This document shows positions 12,490 to 23,244 of a DNA stretch of 64,000 nucleotides, piece by piece. Position numbers and translations under genes: made by a program. The notes below the pieces were generated by a model that saw only the letters and a program-made list of their open reading frames with translations, was not told the origin of the DNA and searched no databases. Positions within the stretch are counted from its first letter, which is position 1. Every line of letters begins with the position of its first letter. This stretch comes from Diphasiastrum complanatum (Eukaryota; Streptophyta; Lycopodiopsida; Lycopodiales; Lycopodiaceae). The stretch covers positions 25,959,473 to 26,023,472 of the forward strand of contig CM055098.1 in NCBI GenBank assembly GCA_029204225.1. Reading direction: 5' to 3'.

Positions 12490-13262
12490 TACCTCTCGTA
12501 CTCTTGGATTTTTTGTGTGCACTTCATTGGCCCAAATATGATTGTTGACCATCTTCCTTGTCCGAATCCTAAGGCCTTTGCATTGTGTGCATGTACATGA
12601 TATCCTCTCATCATATTCTGGTTGAAACTGGTCCAATAATCCAATTGCAAATTGCACAAATTCTTCCAGTGTCATTCAAGTGAAAATTGACAAATTCTAA
12701 CATGTGACGAATTGTAACATGTGACAAAAATTGACAAATTAGTCTTTGTACAGTTAGTGCATTTTCAACCTTCATTTGTGATGGAGTGCTGTCTTGGCTT
12801 TCCAAAGAGCAATATACTATATCCAAAGAGCAAATCGGATTACATCACTATTACAAATAAAAAAATTATGACATAAATCAATATACAAACATGTGATGGA
12901 TCAATAGGCGGTCTACGTCGACTGATGGAAGAGCTTGAAGATGAACCAGTCAATAGTTGTTCATTGTACTTTAGTCTTGCTTGCTCCTTTTTTATGTGAT
13001 AGAGCTCAATTTTTTTTTCTTTCTCTAAATTATGTGGAGGTACAATAATTTCCCTAGAATTCATAATTCCAATCAAATGTCATTGTAAGAATAAATTTGC
13101 AAGAAAAATTATACACTCATATTCAAATAACAAATAAAGTGCAATTGATGTCAATATCAATAACAATATATACCTGCTGTTGCGATCAGGAGATGAATCG
13201 CTATCTAATGACATCGTTGATGACATATACACACTATAGCCAGCTACTCTATACCACATCAT
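12490..13262 (-). pseudogene. Inverted copy of the CACTA N-terminal region
   Basis: On the minus strand, pieces appear in the same order as at 5.62-6.15 kb on the plus strand: MSSTMSLDSDSSPDRNS (about 13,220-13,170), a basic helix ending LLTGSSSSSSISRRRPP (about 12,950-12,895), and FAIGLLDQFQPEYDERISCT with CTQCKGLRIRTRKMVNNH (about 12,660-12,535). The frames are separated by intron-sized gaps. The transposase core of this copy is absent, so only its 5' end remains, placed tail to tail with the element at 5.6-11.6 kb. Confidence 0.55.
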
Positions 13263-14394
13263 AAGTAATCATTATGAGACCATATGTACTGAACAAATAT
13301 AATAAAATTTGTTAAAGACATGCCAACATCTAATCCATGTATATTCTACTTACAATTAATATAAATCTAATAGTCAGTAACATTGCTATCAAGAAAATTT
13401 CTTGGGTGGGACAACACATGACGAGCAATCAGAATGAGGTTCATACTGTCAAATGTTAGACATCAGTAGATAGTGCGTGTAGGTCTATCTCAACTAATTT
13501 AAAGACCATATAGCAGTCAATGTTCGAAGCTCTCACTTTAAACTCTTGTCTAAGATGAGTGATGATCTCACTCAATCTTTTTTTCAAGATGGAATGATCA
13601 AAATCAAACAATCAGTCATATACTCAATTGATTCGTTGCCCACTCAATCACTCATTTGATTCAATAATACTTGGCTCGAGTTAGTTAAAGATAAATCTCT
13701 TTGGATTGGCCTAGTGTGCCATGGTATCTCATGACGAGCAATATGCATTCGCCCTTTCTATCTATGGTTGCTTTGTATGCAAGAAATCATATACTAGATA
13801 ACACACCATTGATCAACATCTTTATTGCAATGCTAAATAATATTTCAACTAATTACTATGATTTCATATAAGGTTATATAGGTCACACACCAACAATTAA
13901 AAAGATTTATCATACAGGTCACATATCACTAAGGTCCTCAATATAACATAAATGCTTTTGATCATGAATCTAAATGACCCCATACAACCATTTAAGAGGC
14001 CACATGACAAAAGCAAAAAAAAAAATTTGACCATGTAATTATGTCATCAAATTATATCAAATCTATGACACCTAGATTATTAATAAACTAAATGTTTTAT
14101 GACATCACCGATTTGACATAATATTATGTCATAAAATCTTAAAAAACTTGTCAAATTACTTGTTCAATAATAATATGTACTATTTCTTATCTCATAAATT
14201 TGTCTTGTATGTCAAATCTCAAGAAAAATAAAATTTATAACAATATAAGACTAGTTTTAACAATTAAATACTACCATAATGATCTTTGAATTGATTTTTT
14301 TACATTCCATCATATTAAAAAATATATTTGATGTAAAATCCTACAATAAAATATTCTCACAAAATCTAGAAAAGATTATGAGAATATTGATTGG
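13263..14394. other. AT-rich non-coding region with a hairpin
   Basis: I see no coding sequence. An 11-bp stem (TTTTATGACAT, 14,095-14,105, pairing with ATGTCATAAAA, 14,126-14,136) encloses half of an 18-bp perfect palindrome (TGACATAATATTATGTCA, 14,114-14,131). This is a possible MITE relic. Confidence 0.4.
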
Positions 14395-14761
14395 CATTTG
14401 AAGCATGCAAGCCCATGTGGGGGACCCTCTCATGTGCCAAGAGAGAGAAAAAAAAAACGCGTGGAACATCCACGCGTGGATATCGCGTGGATAACTTTTG
14501 TGTGGCACGCGAAACTTGAATGCCAATAAAATGGCATTTTTGCAAGCATTCTTGCTCCTCTTCTTTTGCTTTCAAGTTTTATAGGTTTTCTAATCTAGTG
14601 TTTAGTGCTCTTGCTTGCTATTGCTCTTCTAAGCTCTATAGATCTTGCTTGCTTGCTTTTGGTTGCGCTTCATTGCTAGTGATCTTGCTCTTGCTTTTGC
14701 TTGCTCTATTGATCTTGTTTGTTCTTGCTTACTATTAATCTATTGCTTTCTATTCATTGCT

Positions 14762-15001
14762 TACTCTTCGGGTGAATCATCCGAGAGAAGAGCTTCCGAA
14801 GATGCCCCTTCCCAAGAATCGTGTAGTGTGTATTATGTTCTAAATACGCATGGCAATGTAGTTCATGCCTGTTTCCGTGATTTAGTTGCTTTATATTTTG
14901 GTAAAGATTACATGAACGATTGGTCCTCCCAATCGCTTGAAGACAAAACTAAAATAATAGAGACTTTGTATTCTAAATTCCCTCGATGTGAATGCTTTTA
15001 G
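14762..15001 (+). pseudogene. Fragment resembling the Transposase_24 (Ptta/Spm) N-terminal part
   Basis: The frame gives a Ser/Glu-rich start (SGESSERRASEDAPSQ), then a segment with VLNTHGNVVHACFRDLVALY, a W, LEDKTKIIETLYSKFP and a stop. The pattern of G, F, L.., W.., E.K..I...L...F matches the first conserved block of plant Spm-type ORF1 proteins as I remember them. No ATG clearly starts it. It lies inside the element with palindromic subterminal repeats. Confidence 0.35.
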
Positions 15002-15209
15002 TAGGACTTGGGCCTTGAATACAATGTGCCTTTGGATTCGAAACTTGCATTCATGGATTAAAAATATATGCATTCAAAAATTTTGCAAGAATGATGTGAT
15101 GCCAAAACATTATATTGATTGATTTAAAAAACAAGTACATTGATGAGAGAATAAATTCTCTCTTCCTACATCGCCTTCTACAAGGCCTTACATTTAATTT
15201 AAAAACCTC

Positions 15210-15900
15210 TACTCATCATCACTTCCTCTCTCCTAGCCTCCTTCATCTTGTAGGTGTACGTTGGTGTCCATATCTTCAAACTCCCCTTCGCTCTCATTCA
15301 CGTACTCTTCCACGTTCTCTTCCACATTTTCCACATTTTCTTCCACATCACAAACACTTGAAGTTGTAGAGCCTCTCTACAAAATAGAAACAAAGATTTA
15401 ATTAAATTGAGATTAAACTTACTTGTAAACCACAAAGTAAACAATCACAAAACAATAGAGGTTAAGAGTTTACGATTGGAAACAATCCATGGGATATTAT
15501 AAAAGCCTTAAGACCGACATATCCATGATCGTAACCTTGCTTGTACTACGCGGCGGTCATGTGTCTTCCAAAATCACTAAGCTACATTCAACAAAAAAAC
15601 ATAGTTTAGCAATACAATATAGCTTAGCAATAAAAAACATTAACAATCTCAGTACAAAAATAGAATCATATTAAAAAATATTGCACTTACAAATTGGGCC
15701 TCTAGATTGCCCCTTCCTCTCGATATCAAGTGACTTTGGCCATGTTTTAAGAGCTTCTCAGCAACGGCCCTACGTTGTTGTTCATACTTTTGGGGATTAT
15801 TTTGCAACAATTCCTCTTTCACCTTCCTCCAATCCCTTTTGGAGCACCATCCAGGCTTCGTGGGATTCTTGGGATTTCTCACGGCTCTTCTCATCAATTG
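15210..15900 (-). pseudogene. Fragment resembling the Transposase_24 C-terminal part, with acidic tail
   Basis: On the minus strand, 15,897-15,700 gives NPTKPGWCSKRDWRKVKEEL, then QKYEQQRRAVAEKLLKHG and SRGRG. This resembles the 'W..FV.. L...F...S..NK.NR.K....H..G..S' block of Spm-type ORF1 proteins. After a gap, an acidic stretch (VEENVENVEENVEEYVNESEGE-like, about 15,360-15,280) follows. The N-terminal block of the same protein type lies on the opposite strand at 14.76-15.0 kb, implying an internal inversion or two merged copies. Confidence 0.35.
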
Positions 15901-16439
15901 CCTTTGATGAATTCAATGCAATGTATCTATTTTAGCACATGATTTGCATGCTAGAATGCACAATAAAAAGTAATGGAAAGCACAATGAAAAGTAATGGAA
16001 ACCACAATATAATGCATCAATAGATAACACATTAAGTTATCAACTAAATATCAAATGAATCAAAATAAATGTGAATGTACCTTTACTATTGTATCTCCAT
16101 TGTTTTGCAATCTTTGCTTTTCCTTTTGCATGCACTTGATCTTTGAAACCTTTGCAATGAAAGCTCATTTTTCATTTTTCACATCCAAACCTACATCACA
16201 AACAAAAAAAATCTTAAAACTTATGATCACAAAACACATACTATTAACATCCATCAATGAACTAAAAGTCCTAAACACTATCAATCTTCTCACTCACATT
16301 CATCCTCATCTCATTCTCACTCCCATCTATACTCTCTTTTTCTCTCTCACACACATCGCAAAAATATAAAGTCACCTCTAGTTTCGGAGCGAACCACATT
16401 TTGGTTCGCACCAAATGTTTTTTTTTTTGGACAAAATTT

Positions 16440-16860
16440 TTTGCGTGGATTATCCACACGTGGATAATCCACACAAATTCCAGAAACCTATCCGCATGGA
16501 TACCGCGCGGATATAAAAAAAGTTTTATCCACGCGGTATCCACGGCCTCAACTCTCTGAATTTTGCGTGGATAAAGCAAATTTCGTGTGGATAATCCACG
16601 CGTGGATAATTATCCACGCAATATCCACATGAAAGCCGAGCCTTTTTTATTTAATTTTTACTATGGCGTGGATAATCTACGCGAAATTAGACTTCCTATT
16701 TCCGGCTCCGGGTGTCGGAGGTTTGCCCGGCTGCCGGTAGTCAGACTTGGCGTGGATAATCCATGCATTTTGAAACGAAAATGACATTTGTGTGGAACAT
16801 TCCATGCATGGATAATCCATGCATATATCCACGCCAATCCACGGCTATATTCACGCGAAT
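16440..16860. repeat. Dense array of GCGTGGATAATCCACGC-type palindromes
   Basis: About twenty copies of GTGGATA or its complement TATCCAC lie in 420 bases, many paired head to head to form palindromes (for example near 16,443-16,474, 16,583-16,616 and 16,790-16,820). Spacing is irregular and intervening sequences differ. Single-base variants (GCATGG, GTGTGG) are common. These could bind a transposase. Confidence 0.85.
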
Positions 16861-17012
16861 TCTTTTTTGCCCACGTGTCCTCCTTTGTATTGTGCATGGA
16901 TATTTGTTATAAGTGTTCTTGTGGATGACAAATATTAAACCAAATAGTTTCAGTACCCCATAATACAAGAATCCAACAAAAGAAATACCAACAAGAAGTA
17001 GATTGTTGCAAT

Positions 17013-17889
17013 TGTGATGCCACCTTATTGTTAAAAATTGAATATCAACATAAATATGGCATGATATACTCCAAAATGAAGATACGAGCTGATTAAGTAT
17101 AAATCATGAAGAGGCCTAAGTCATTTTTCGGAAATATATCTCCTAAGTACTTGCCTTGTAACTAAGGACAAAACCTTTAATAAGAAAGACATTGCCTTGC
17201 ACGAAACGACTAGATACGAAAAGACATGTTGAACTGGAGTAACTTTAACTCCTAGTTAAATATACCTTTCATGGTATAATTGAACGTATACATAGTCTGA
17301 TTGTTAACTAGAGCCTTTCGCAAGAGCGATGCACCTATTGTTTAAGAGGTGTGTTTGTTCGCCCCGTAGAACGTATATAGATCTCACACTTCAGTCTCAA
17401 GCATCGAGAGAGAAGAGTTTATGCACATGTAAGAGATTGAAGAAGTGAATAGAGTTTTGTGAGTTATTCTCTCTTATCTTTGTTATCCGCATTGCTGAGT
17501 ATGAGTGATCTTGAGTCTGCTAACAATCTCTAATGCATTACGTGAATTACTCTCTGATCAGACAGATTCTCTAGGGCATTACAATCGTTTGCTGTGTATC
17601 CGTAAAGCATGCTCTAAAGAACTGTCTTAAAACTATCTTATTCGTCTGTCGCGAATACTTTCTTTTGGGCACTCAAATAACGACTGACTTTGGTATAGTC
17701 TAGCACGATCATTGAATAAAGCTGTATGTATACATATGAGATGACGATCCCTGTCTGAAGAATTGAGTCTTTGATCCGTTTTCCTGATTGTCACTGACAT
17801 AAGTTTCTAACGTGCTCTGAAACCATCCATATTCTTTAACCATTAATTTGGATTTTAGTTGTTGAGGACTTCTTTCTAGAAATGAACAG
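17013..17889 (+). repeat. 5' LTR, truncated at its 3' side
   Basis: It matches 19,186-20,066 of the 3' LTR with scattered differences and lacks a 26-base segment present at about 19,373-19,398. Homology stops at 'agaaatgaacagg', where the internal ORF begins, showing a deletion of about 360 bases of LTR plus the primer site. Confidence 0.85.
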
Positions 17890-18588
17890 GTTGCGTGAAT
17901 TTTTGAACTCCATCCACTCAATCTCTGAGGTGGACTTTAAAGTTCATGTGCGAGGCCAATTCTTCACTATCACTGAAGACCTGTTCTGCACAGCCCTCGG
18001 GTTACCTTTGGATGGGAAGATGGTTTCAACCAACAAAGACTCAATGGATGAAGCAACCCACTTCTTAAGCAACTGTTTCCTACCCATGAAGGGGTTCAAA
18101 ATTTCAATGGTTAGCGATACAACATTTAAATTGTTTTGTAAATACGCGAACCAAGGATGCGGATGCTACAATTTCAGTTCAAAATTTTGGTTACATATTG
18201 GACGCACTCGCCGGTAATCCAGTTTGCTTTGGCGTTATTACCTATAAGGCTTTTTTTATGATGGATTGAGCATCAAAAGTTTTCTGATGTTGGAGCACAT
18301 ATTTCTCGATTGTGTGCCCATTTTGACATTTTCACCGAGCAGGAGAAAACAATGCTGACGAGAAGGATGTTGGCTCCCAAGCCAATTGATCTTTCCAGCC
18401 TCCTGCCTGTCCCTATTCCGGCTACACCAGTTGTCTCGCCAGTAGTCGAAGTAACAGCTACCACTGCTATGGAGATTGATGCTGCACCATCCCAACCAGA
18501 TGCAGTTCCAGTTGTGGCCATGGATACCAATGGAGTTGCTGCTACTGCTGCTAATTCTTCAAAACTATCATCTGCTTCCACATCTTAG
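17882..18588 (+). pseudogene. Plant LTR-transposon-type protein ORF, frameshifted
   Basis: An ATG-started frame (17,882-18,217) includes DFKVHVRGQFFTITEDLFC and an ALGLPLDGKMV block. This resembles the 'putative plant transposon protein' region of Athila-like and related gypsy elements (V.G....F....I...LGLP). Coding continues in other frames: GYILDALAGNPVCFGVITYK at about 18,192-18,251, then KFSDVGAHISRLCAHFDIF running to a Pro/Ala/Val/Thr-rich tail ending at 18,588. The function of this protein type is not known to me. The start codon lies in the residual LTR edge, so it is an accident of the deletion and not the original start. Confidence 0.5.
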
Positions 18589-18821
18589 AAGCAATAGAGT
18601 GCATCCATCTCTGATGACGATGCAACCCAGTCTGACACATCAGACAAAGGACGAACAACTGTTGAAGAAATCATTCATAGAACATTCATTCAAAACTATC
18701 ATCTGCTTCCACATCTTAGAAGCAATAGAGTGCATCCATCTCTGATGACGATGCAACCCAGTCTGACACATCAGACAAAGGACGAACAACTGTTGAAGAA
18801 ATCATTCATAGAACATTCATT
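18560..18821 (+). repeat. 131-bp tandem duplication inside the element
   Basis: The sequence from 'caaaactatcatctgcttcc' to 'gaacattcatt' occurs at 18,560-18,690 and again at 18,691-18,821 with almost no differences, so the duplication is recent relative to LTR divergence. It covers the end of the Pro/Ala-rich ORF tail. Confidence 0.95.
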
Positions 18822-19185
18822 CATGTCTTTGTTCTGCTGATGTTTCTATGGGATGCTGAATTTTTGAAGTTTAAAGATGTTTTGAAGTTTGATTCCAGTT
18901 TTCATCAACAATTCAAAGATCAACTCAAAACAACCTATTCAATTAAAGAAACAACAAGACACATATTCTCTAAATCGAAAAAATATCTAAAGGACACATG
19001 TTCTCTAAGACAAAGATACAACAAGACACATATTCTCTAAGATAAAGAAATATCTAAAGGACGAAATATACGAAGAAATATCTTTTCGCCTTAACAAAAA
19101 TATGAAAAACAGAATATTTCGCGAATAATCCTCAAAAAGAAGATGTTATGTTCATGAGGACATTTCACATTTGAGGAAGGGGATA

Positions 19186-20424
19186 TGTGATGCCACCTTA
19201 TTGTTAAAAATTGAATATCAACATAAATATGGCATGATATACTCGAAAATGAAGATATGAGCTGGTTAAGTATAAATCATGAAGAGGCCTAAGTCATTTT
19301 TCGGGAATATATCTCCCAAGTACTTGCCTTGTAATTAAGGACAAAACCTTTAATAAGAAAGACATTGCGTTGGATAACCTTTACTAGGTTATTCACACGA
19401 AACAACTAGATACGAAAAGACATGTTAAACGAGAGTAACTTTAACTCTTAGTTAAATAATTGAACGTATACGTAGTCTAATTGCTAACTAGACCCTTTCG
19501 CGGGAGCGACGCACCTATATTTTAAGAGGTGTGTTTGTTCGCCCCGTAGAACATATATAGATCTCACACTTCAGTCTCGAGCATCGAGAGAGAAGAGTTT
19601 ATGCATATGTAAGAGATTGAAGAAGTGAATAGAAATCTCTGAGTTATTTTCTCTTATCTCTGCTCTCCGCACTGCTGAGTGTGAGTGATCTGGTGTCTGC
19701 TAACAATCTCTAACGCATTTCATGAATTTCTCTCTGATTAGACAGACGCTCTAGTGCATTACAGTCGTTTGCTGTGTTTCTGTAAAGCATGCTTTAAAGA
19801 ACTGTCTTTAAACCATCTTATTCGTCTGTCGCGAATACTTTCTTTTTGGCACTCCAATAACGACTATCTTTGGTACAGTCTAGCACGATCATTGAATAAA
19901 GCTGTATGTATACATATCAGATGACAGTCCTTGTCTGAAGAATTGAGTCTTTGATCTGTTTTCCTGATTGTCACTAACATAAGTTTATAACGTGCTCTGA
20001 AACCATTCGTATTCTTTAACCATTAATTTGGACTTTAGTTGTTGAGGACTTCTGTCCAGAAACGAATAGTTCGCGAACGCGATTAATTAATTGTTTGTAC
20101 AATCACGAATACCTCGAACATTTCTCGACTCTCTGTTGACACCTTTATCAGCCAGAGTGTAGTACTACTCTGATAACATCTCATCTATAGAACGTGTTTC
20201 ATTCGATTTGATAGAGGCCAAATTGTTGTTTTGGAAATTATCAACACAACACACCCACATATAAGTAATACTGGTTACTTTTTAATGTCTGTCAACAACC
20301 AGAATAACACTCGAAACCACTTGTCATAAATTGCACCAAAAACATAACTTTCTAACACTATCCTATGTGGGAACGACACTATTTGCTACAAAATCTATAT
20401 TAACCTTGTTGGTATAGTATGAGA
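19186..20424 (+). repeat. 3' LTR, 1,239 bp
   Basis: It begins TGTGATGCC and ends at 20,424, fixed by the GCAAT duplication and by alignment to the end of the 54.9-kb LTR (GTATAGTACGACA there, GTATAGTATGAGA here, so the final CA has mutated). The TATATAGATCTCACAC segment near 19,554 is a candidate promoter. Confidence 0.9.
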
Positions 20425-20429
20425 GCAAT

Positions 20430-21690
20430 GGAAGTAAAGTCCAAAGTTAAGCTCATGAGTTCTAAATCTAAGAATGATTATCTTCATTATTTAGGCCTAT
20501 GCTTCACTCGCAAGCAAAAAATGATAACTTGGACATAAGTGTGATATGAAAAAGTTTACTAGTATTTTTTTTATCATTAAAGATGAAAATAGAAAGATGA
20601 ATCCAACAATGAGCCATCTCGAAGCAAAGTAAGAAATGAATAGACATCATTAGATGAAGAATTACATCAAAACCACCCAAACAAAAGATAATGAGACTGT
20701 GCAATTATAAAGAATTAGGAGTCAAAGCTAATAGGCATATATGACACGGTAGTCTCAAAACTTGTTCATATGGGCTATTGGTTCGAATCCGATAGTGAAT
20801 ATGTTAGTTTTTGAATTGGAAATAAGGTCGAGTATAACTTAACAGGTGAAAGTGTCATATTGTGAATTTGAAAACATTAGCTTGCATCTTTACAACCTTC
20901 GAAGCACTCCATTGTTTGTTTGAGCCTATCTCTATGCCTTTGCTCATTTTTCCAAGAAAGTTCTTCACTTCCTTCGTTCGGAGAACGTTCGTTCATGTCA
21001 CCTACTTATTATTATTCGGCCTCGCCAACAAAGTGCTACGCACCTGACGAGCAGCCAACATGTTCGCTGCTTGATGGAGAGAACACATTCTATTCCCCGA
21101 GCTTTGAGTGATTTCAATAGATCTCATTAAGGAACTAGTTAATAGAAGGAACATGGATGGTTTAGTATATAGTGATAGTACACACAACTTCTTCAATAAT
21201 CGATCTCTTAAGAGTTGTGGATTAGTACCTCCAGATTCTTTGATGAGACTAAAGTGCACAAACAAAATGGATCATCTATCTGTTGCAACAAAACTATTTT
21301 CATGATTAAGTTACAAATTAATGATCATACCTGAAGTCACATTTTCACATAGTCGAAATGGTTCAATTGATATCATCTTAGGGGTGGATTGACAATCAAC
21401 TTTTTACAAGGATTAATGAGCGTCACGAAAGAAAAGGAACAATATGCAATGAATAGTGTCCAATCCACATAGTAAAATTCCATCCTACAAATAGTTTTTG
21501 CAAAAAAAAGTTTGACATTTGTCTAGGACAAATGGAGATGCTTGTGCACATGATTGCAAAAAATGAAAGGACAAGTTAAATGAGCTAAAGCAAGAACATT
21601 GTCTAAGGTAAAGAGTTGAAAAAATTGGAATTAGGCAAGTCTTGGGAAACTTTCAAATGGTTTAGTTAAAAACAACAAACATTATCCAAT
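20430..21690. other. Non-coding region; possible SINE or tRNA-like relic
   Basis: I see no gene. At 20,777-20,790 a TTGGTTCGAATCCG sequence matches the tRNA B-box (GGTTCGANTCC). A weak A-box-like 'acacggtagtctc' lies about 35 bases upstream. This is the layout of tRNA-derived SINE heads in plants. I could not fold a complete tRNA and could not find the SINE tail. Confidence 0.3.
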
Positions 21691-22830
21691 TCTTTTGTGG
21701 TCTAAGTTTTTCTCTCTCAGCTTTAGACCAATGGGCCACTGTCTATTAATCCCTATTAGATACTTAGCTTGTAATACATTGTGTTAATAATCAATACAGT
21801 TGGTTGTGGGAGTTTGCTGGAGAGTTTCCTCTCTTTCTATGATGAATTTCTTGCTTATGTTGATCCAAAATCATGAACTTGGTATCATGAACTCAATAAG
21901 GTGTACAAATTATTGGAAGTGAATGGATTTGCTGAATAGGGAGTCTGGGCAAATTCTACAAGGATCTAGAGTCAAGTTCATTACAAGAAGGCCGAATTTT
22001 TTTGAAACAAAATAGAAAGGTGTGCAGTGAATATAGCATCATTTGACATGTCGTAATTTCTAGCTGATAGCCAACATTAGGGTGACTTGAAAGGAGCAAT
22101 AAGTTGCAAGAAAAATCACAGAGAAAGGTTATGAAAGTGCAAGATTTTTCTTAGCGTGCATCAAAGAGCTATGAGACCGGTTTGTGATGATTGGGGAGTT
22201 GATTAGGGAGTGGAGTATCAAAAGCTTATAAATGGTTGTGAGTGGCATTGCATCAAGGCAGAGACTTCTGACCTTTGAGATCGTGTTACAGGAGAAACAA
22301 AGGTGAGAAATAGTGAAATCATAACAAGCCATATTAGAGGACCAGGCATTGCTAGACAAAGGCAAACAAAAAGGTTGGAAGTGAATTCCAAAGAAGCACA
22401 AAGAGGCAAAGATCAGGGAGAAACATCTTCAAAGCAGAAGAAAAAAATTGTTATATTGCCACAAGGAAGACCATTAGGCTAGGGAATGCTACAAGAAAAA
22501 AAGGGGATATCAAACATGGAAAAATAAAGTAGCAGGAAAATTTTGATGAAGAAGAGATGGAAGAAGATGAAACAAATGTGTTTTCATCTGCATTAGCTTC
22601 CCAGATTGATGATGGCATGAGATGGTTCATTGCTACTAGACACATGATTGGGAGGAGAGATTGGTTTGAAAACCTTTCATTATTCAATGATGGTGAAAAA
22701 GTGATGAAAGCCAATGGACAAATATACTAGATTCAATAGATTGGGAACATTCCAATACAGTTTTTTGATGGTAAGATGAAGAACAACACTAAAGAATTAA
22801 AATTTGCTCTAAATAGGATTACAGATCACA
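21690..22830 (+). pseudogene. Ty1/copia relic: LTR end, gag zinc knuckle, protease
   Basis: An LTR-like end followed by TTGGTATCATGAAC (about 21,880-21,893) resembles the tRNA-Met primer site. Downstream, broken frames give CHKEDH-xAREC (about 22,452-22,488), a degenerate CX2CX4HX4C zinc knuckle whose first Cys is lost to a frame change. Then WFIATRHMIGRRDWFENLSL (about 22,624-22,683) resembles the copia protease region but lacks the catalytic DSGA/DTGA. Stops are frequent and integrase and reverse transcriptase are absent. Confidence 0.6.
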
Positions 22831-23163
22831 AAACATAGTAACATCCACATAGAAAACTCTCACTCCAAGCTCACAAATCAACTGTATTTTTAAAAAAAAA
22901 GTACACTGTACATATAGTTATTTCTTTGCCAACCCATGCATGGCCCAAGTTGTCGTTGACGGGACGCGTGTCATGTCGACTTGTCTCGTGGTGAGGCCAA
23001 CTGGACCTAATCCACCGATTGGATTTAACCTTCAATCAACTGTAATCTACAATCCTAAATGCATCAAACTTTCATTTAGTTTGCAATCTATAATCCTAAC
23101 TTAATGCATTTAACCATAATTCCATAATCCATAACATGATATTGATAATCAATACCTTAACAA

Positions 23164-23168
<5 letters not shown>
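22831..23168. other. Non-coding
   Basis: Two near-repeats of 'caatctayaatcctaa' lie at about 23,047-23,100. I see nothing else. Confidence 0.4.

Positions 23169-23241
<73 letters not shown>
23169..23241. repeat. (CT)n microsatellite, 73 bp
   Basis: Uninterrupted CT repeats. The Ser-Leu frame over it is an artefact. Confidence 0.95.

Positions 23242-23244
<3 letters not shown>

Larger units (their letters stand above)
14395..16870. mobile_element. Spm-like element with palindromic subterminal repeats
   Basis: Both ends carry copies of a GCGTGGATA/TATCCACGC motif, often as the palindrome GCGTGGATAATCCACGC. The left block is at about 14,455-14,515 and the larger right block at about 16,440-16,860. 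Arrays of short direct and inverted subterminal repeats that bind the element's own protein are a hallmark of CACTA/Spm transposons. Inside are fragments resembling the plant Transposase_24/Ptta family on both strands. I could not define terminal CACTA repeats or a target duplication, so the limits are approximate. Confidence 0.5.
17008..20429 (+). mobile_element. Non-autonomous gypsy-type LTR element with target duplication
   Basis: Two direct repeats beginning TGTGATGCCACCTTATTG (17,013 and 19,186) bracket a short internal region. The 5-bp duplication GCAAT flanks the element (17,008-17,012 and 20,425-20,429), and a polypurine tract (GAGGAAGGGG, about 19,173-19,182) precedes the 3' LTR. No protease, reverse transcriptase or integrase is present. 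The LTRs are homologous to the gypsy LTR at 54,876-56,101, so this element was probably moved in trans by that family. The 5' LTR is cut off near 17,889 and the primer site is lost, so the copy is itself deleted. Confidence 0.85.

Noticed and set aside
15115-15369. Plus-strand Ser/His-rich ORF
   Set aside because: It is the shadow of an acidic Glu/Val-rich minus-strand coding stretch that fits the tail of an Spm-type protein.
16440-16860. Palindromic repeats looking at first like a CRISPR array
   Set aside because: Spacing and motif length are irregular, there are no unique equal-length spacers and no cas genes, and the DNA is a plant nuclear genome.
20735-20830. Functional tRNA gene
   Set aside because: Only the B-box is convincing; I could not draw an acceptor stem or anticodon arm, so it is kept only as a SINE candidate.
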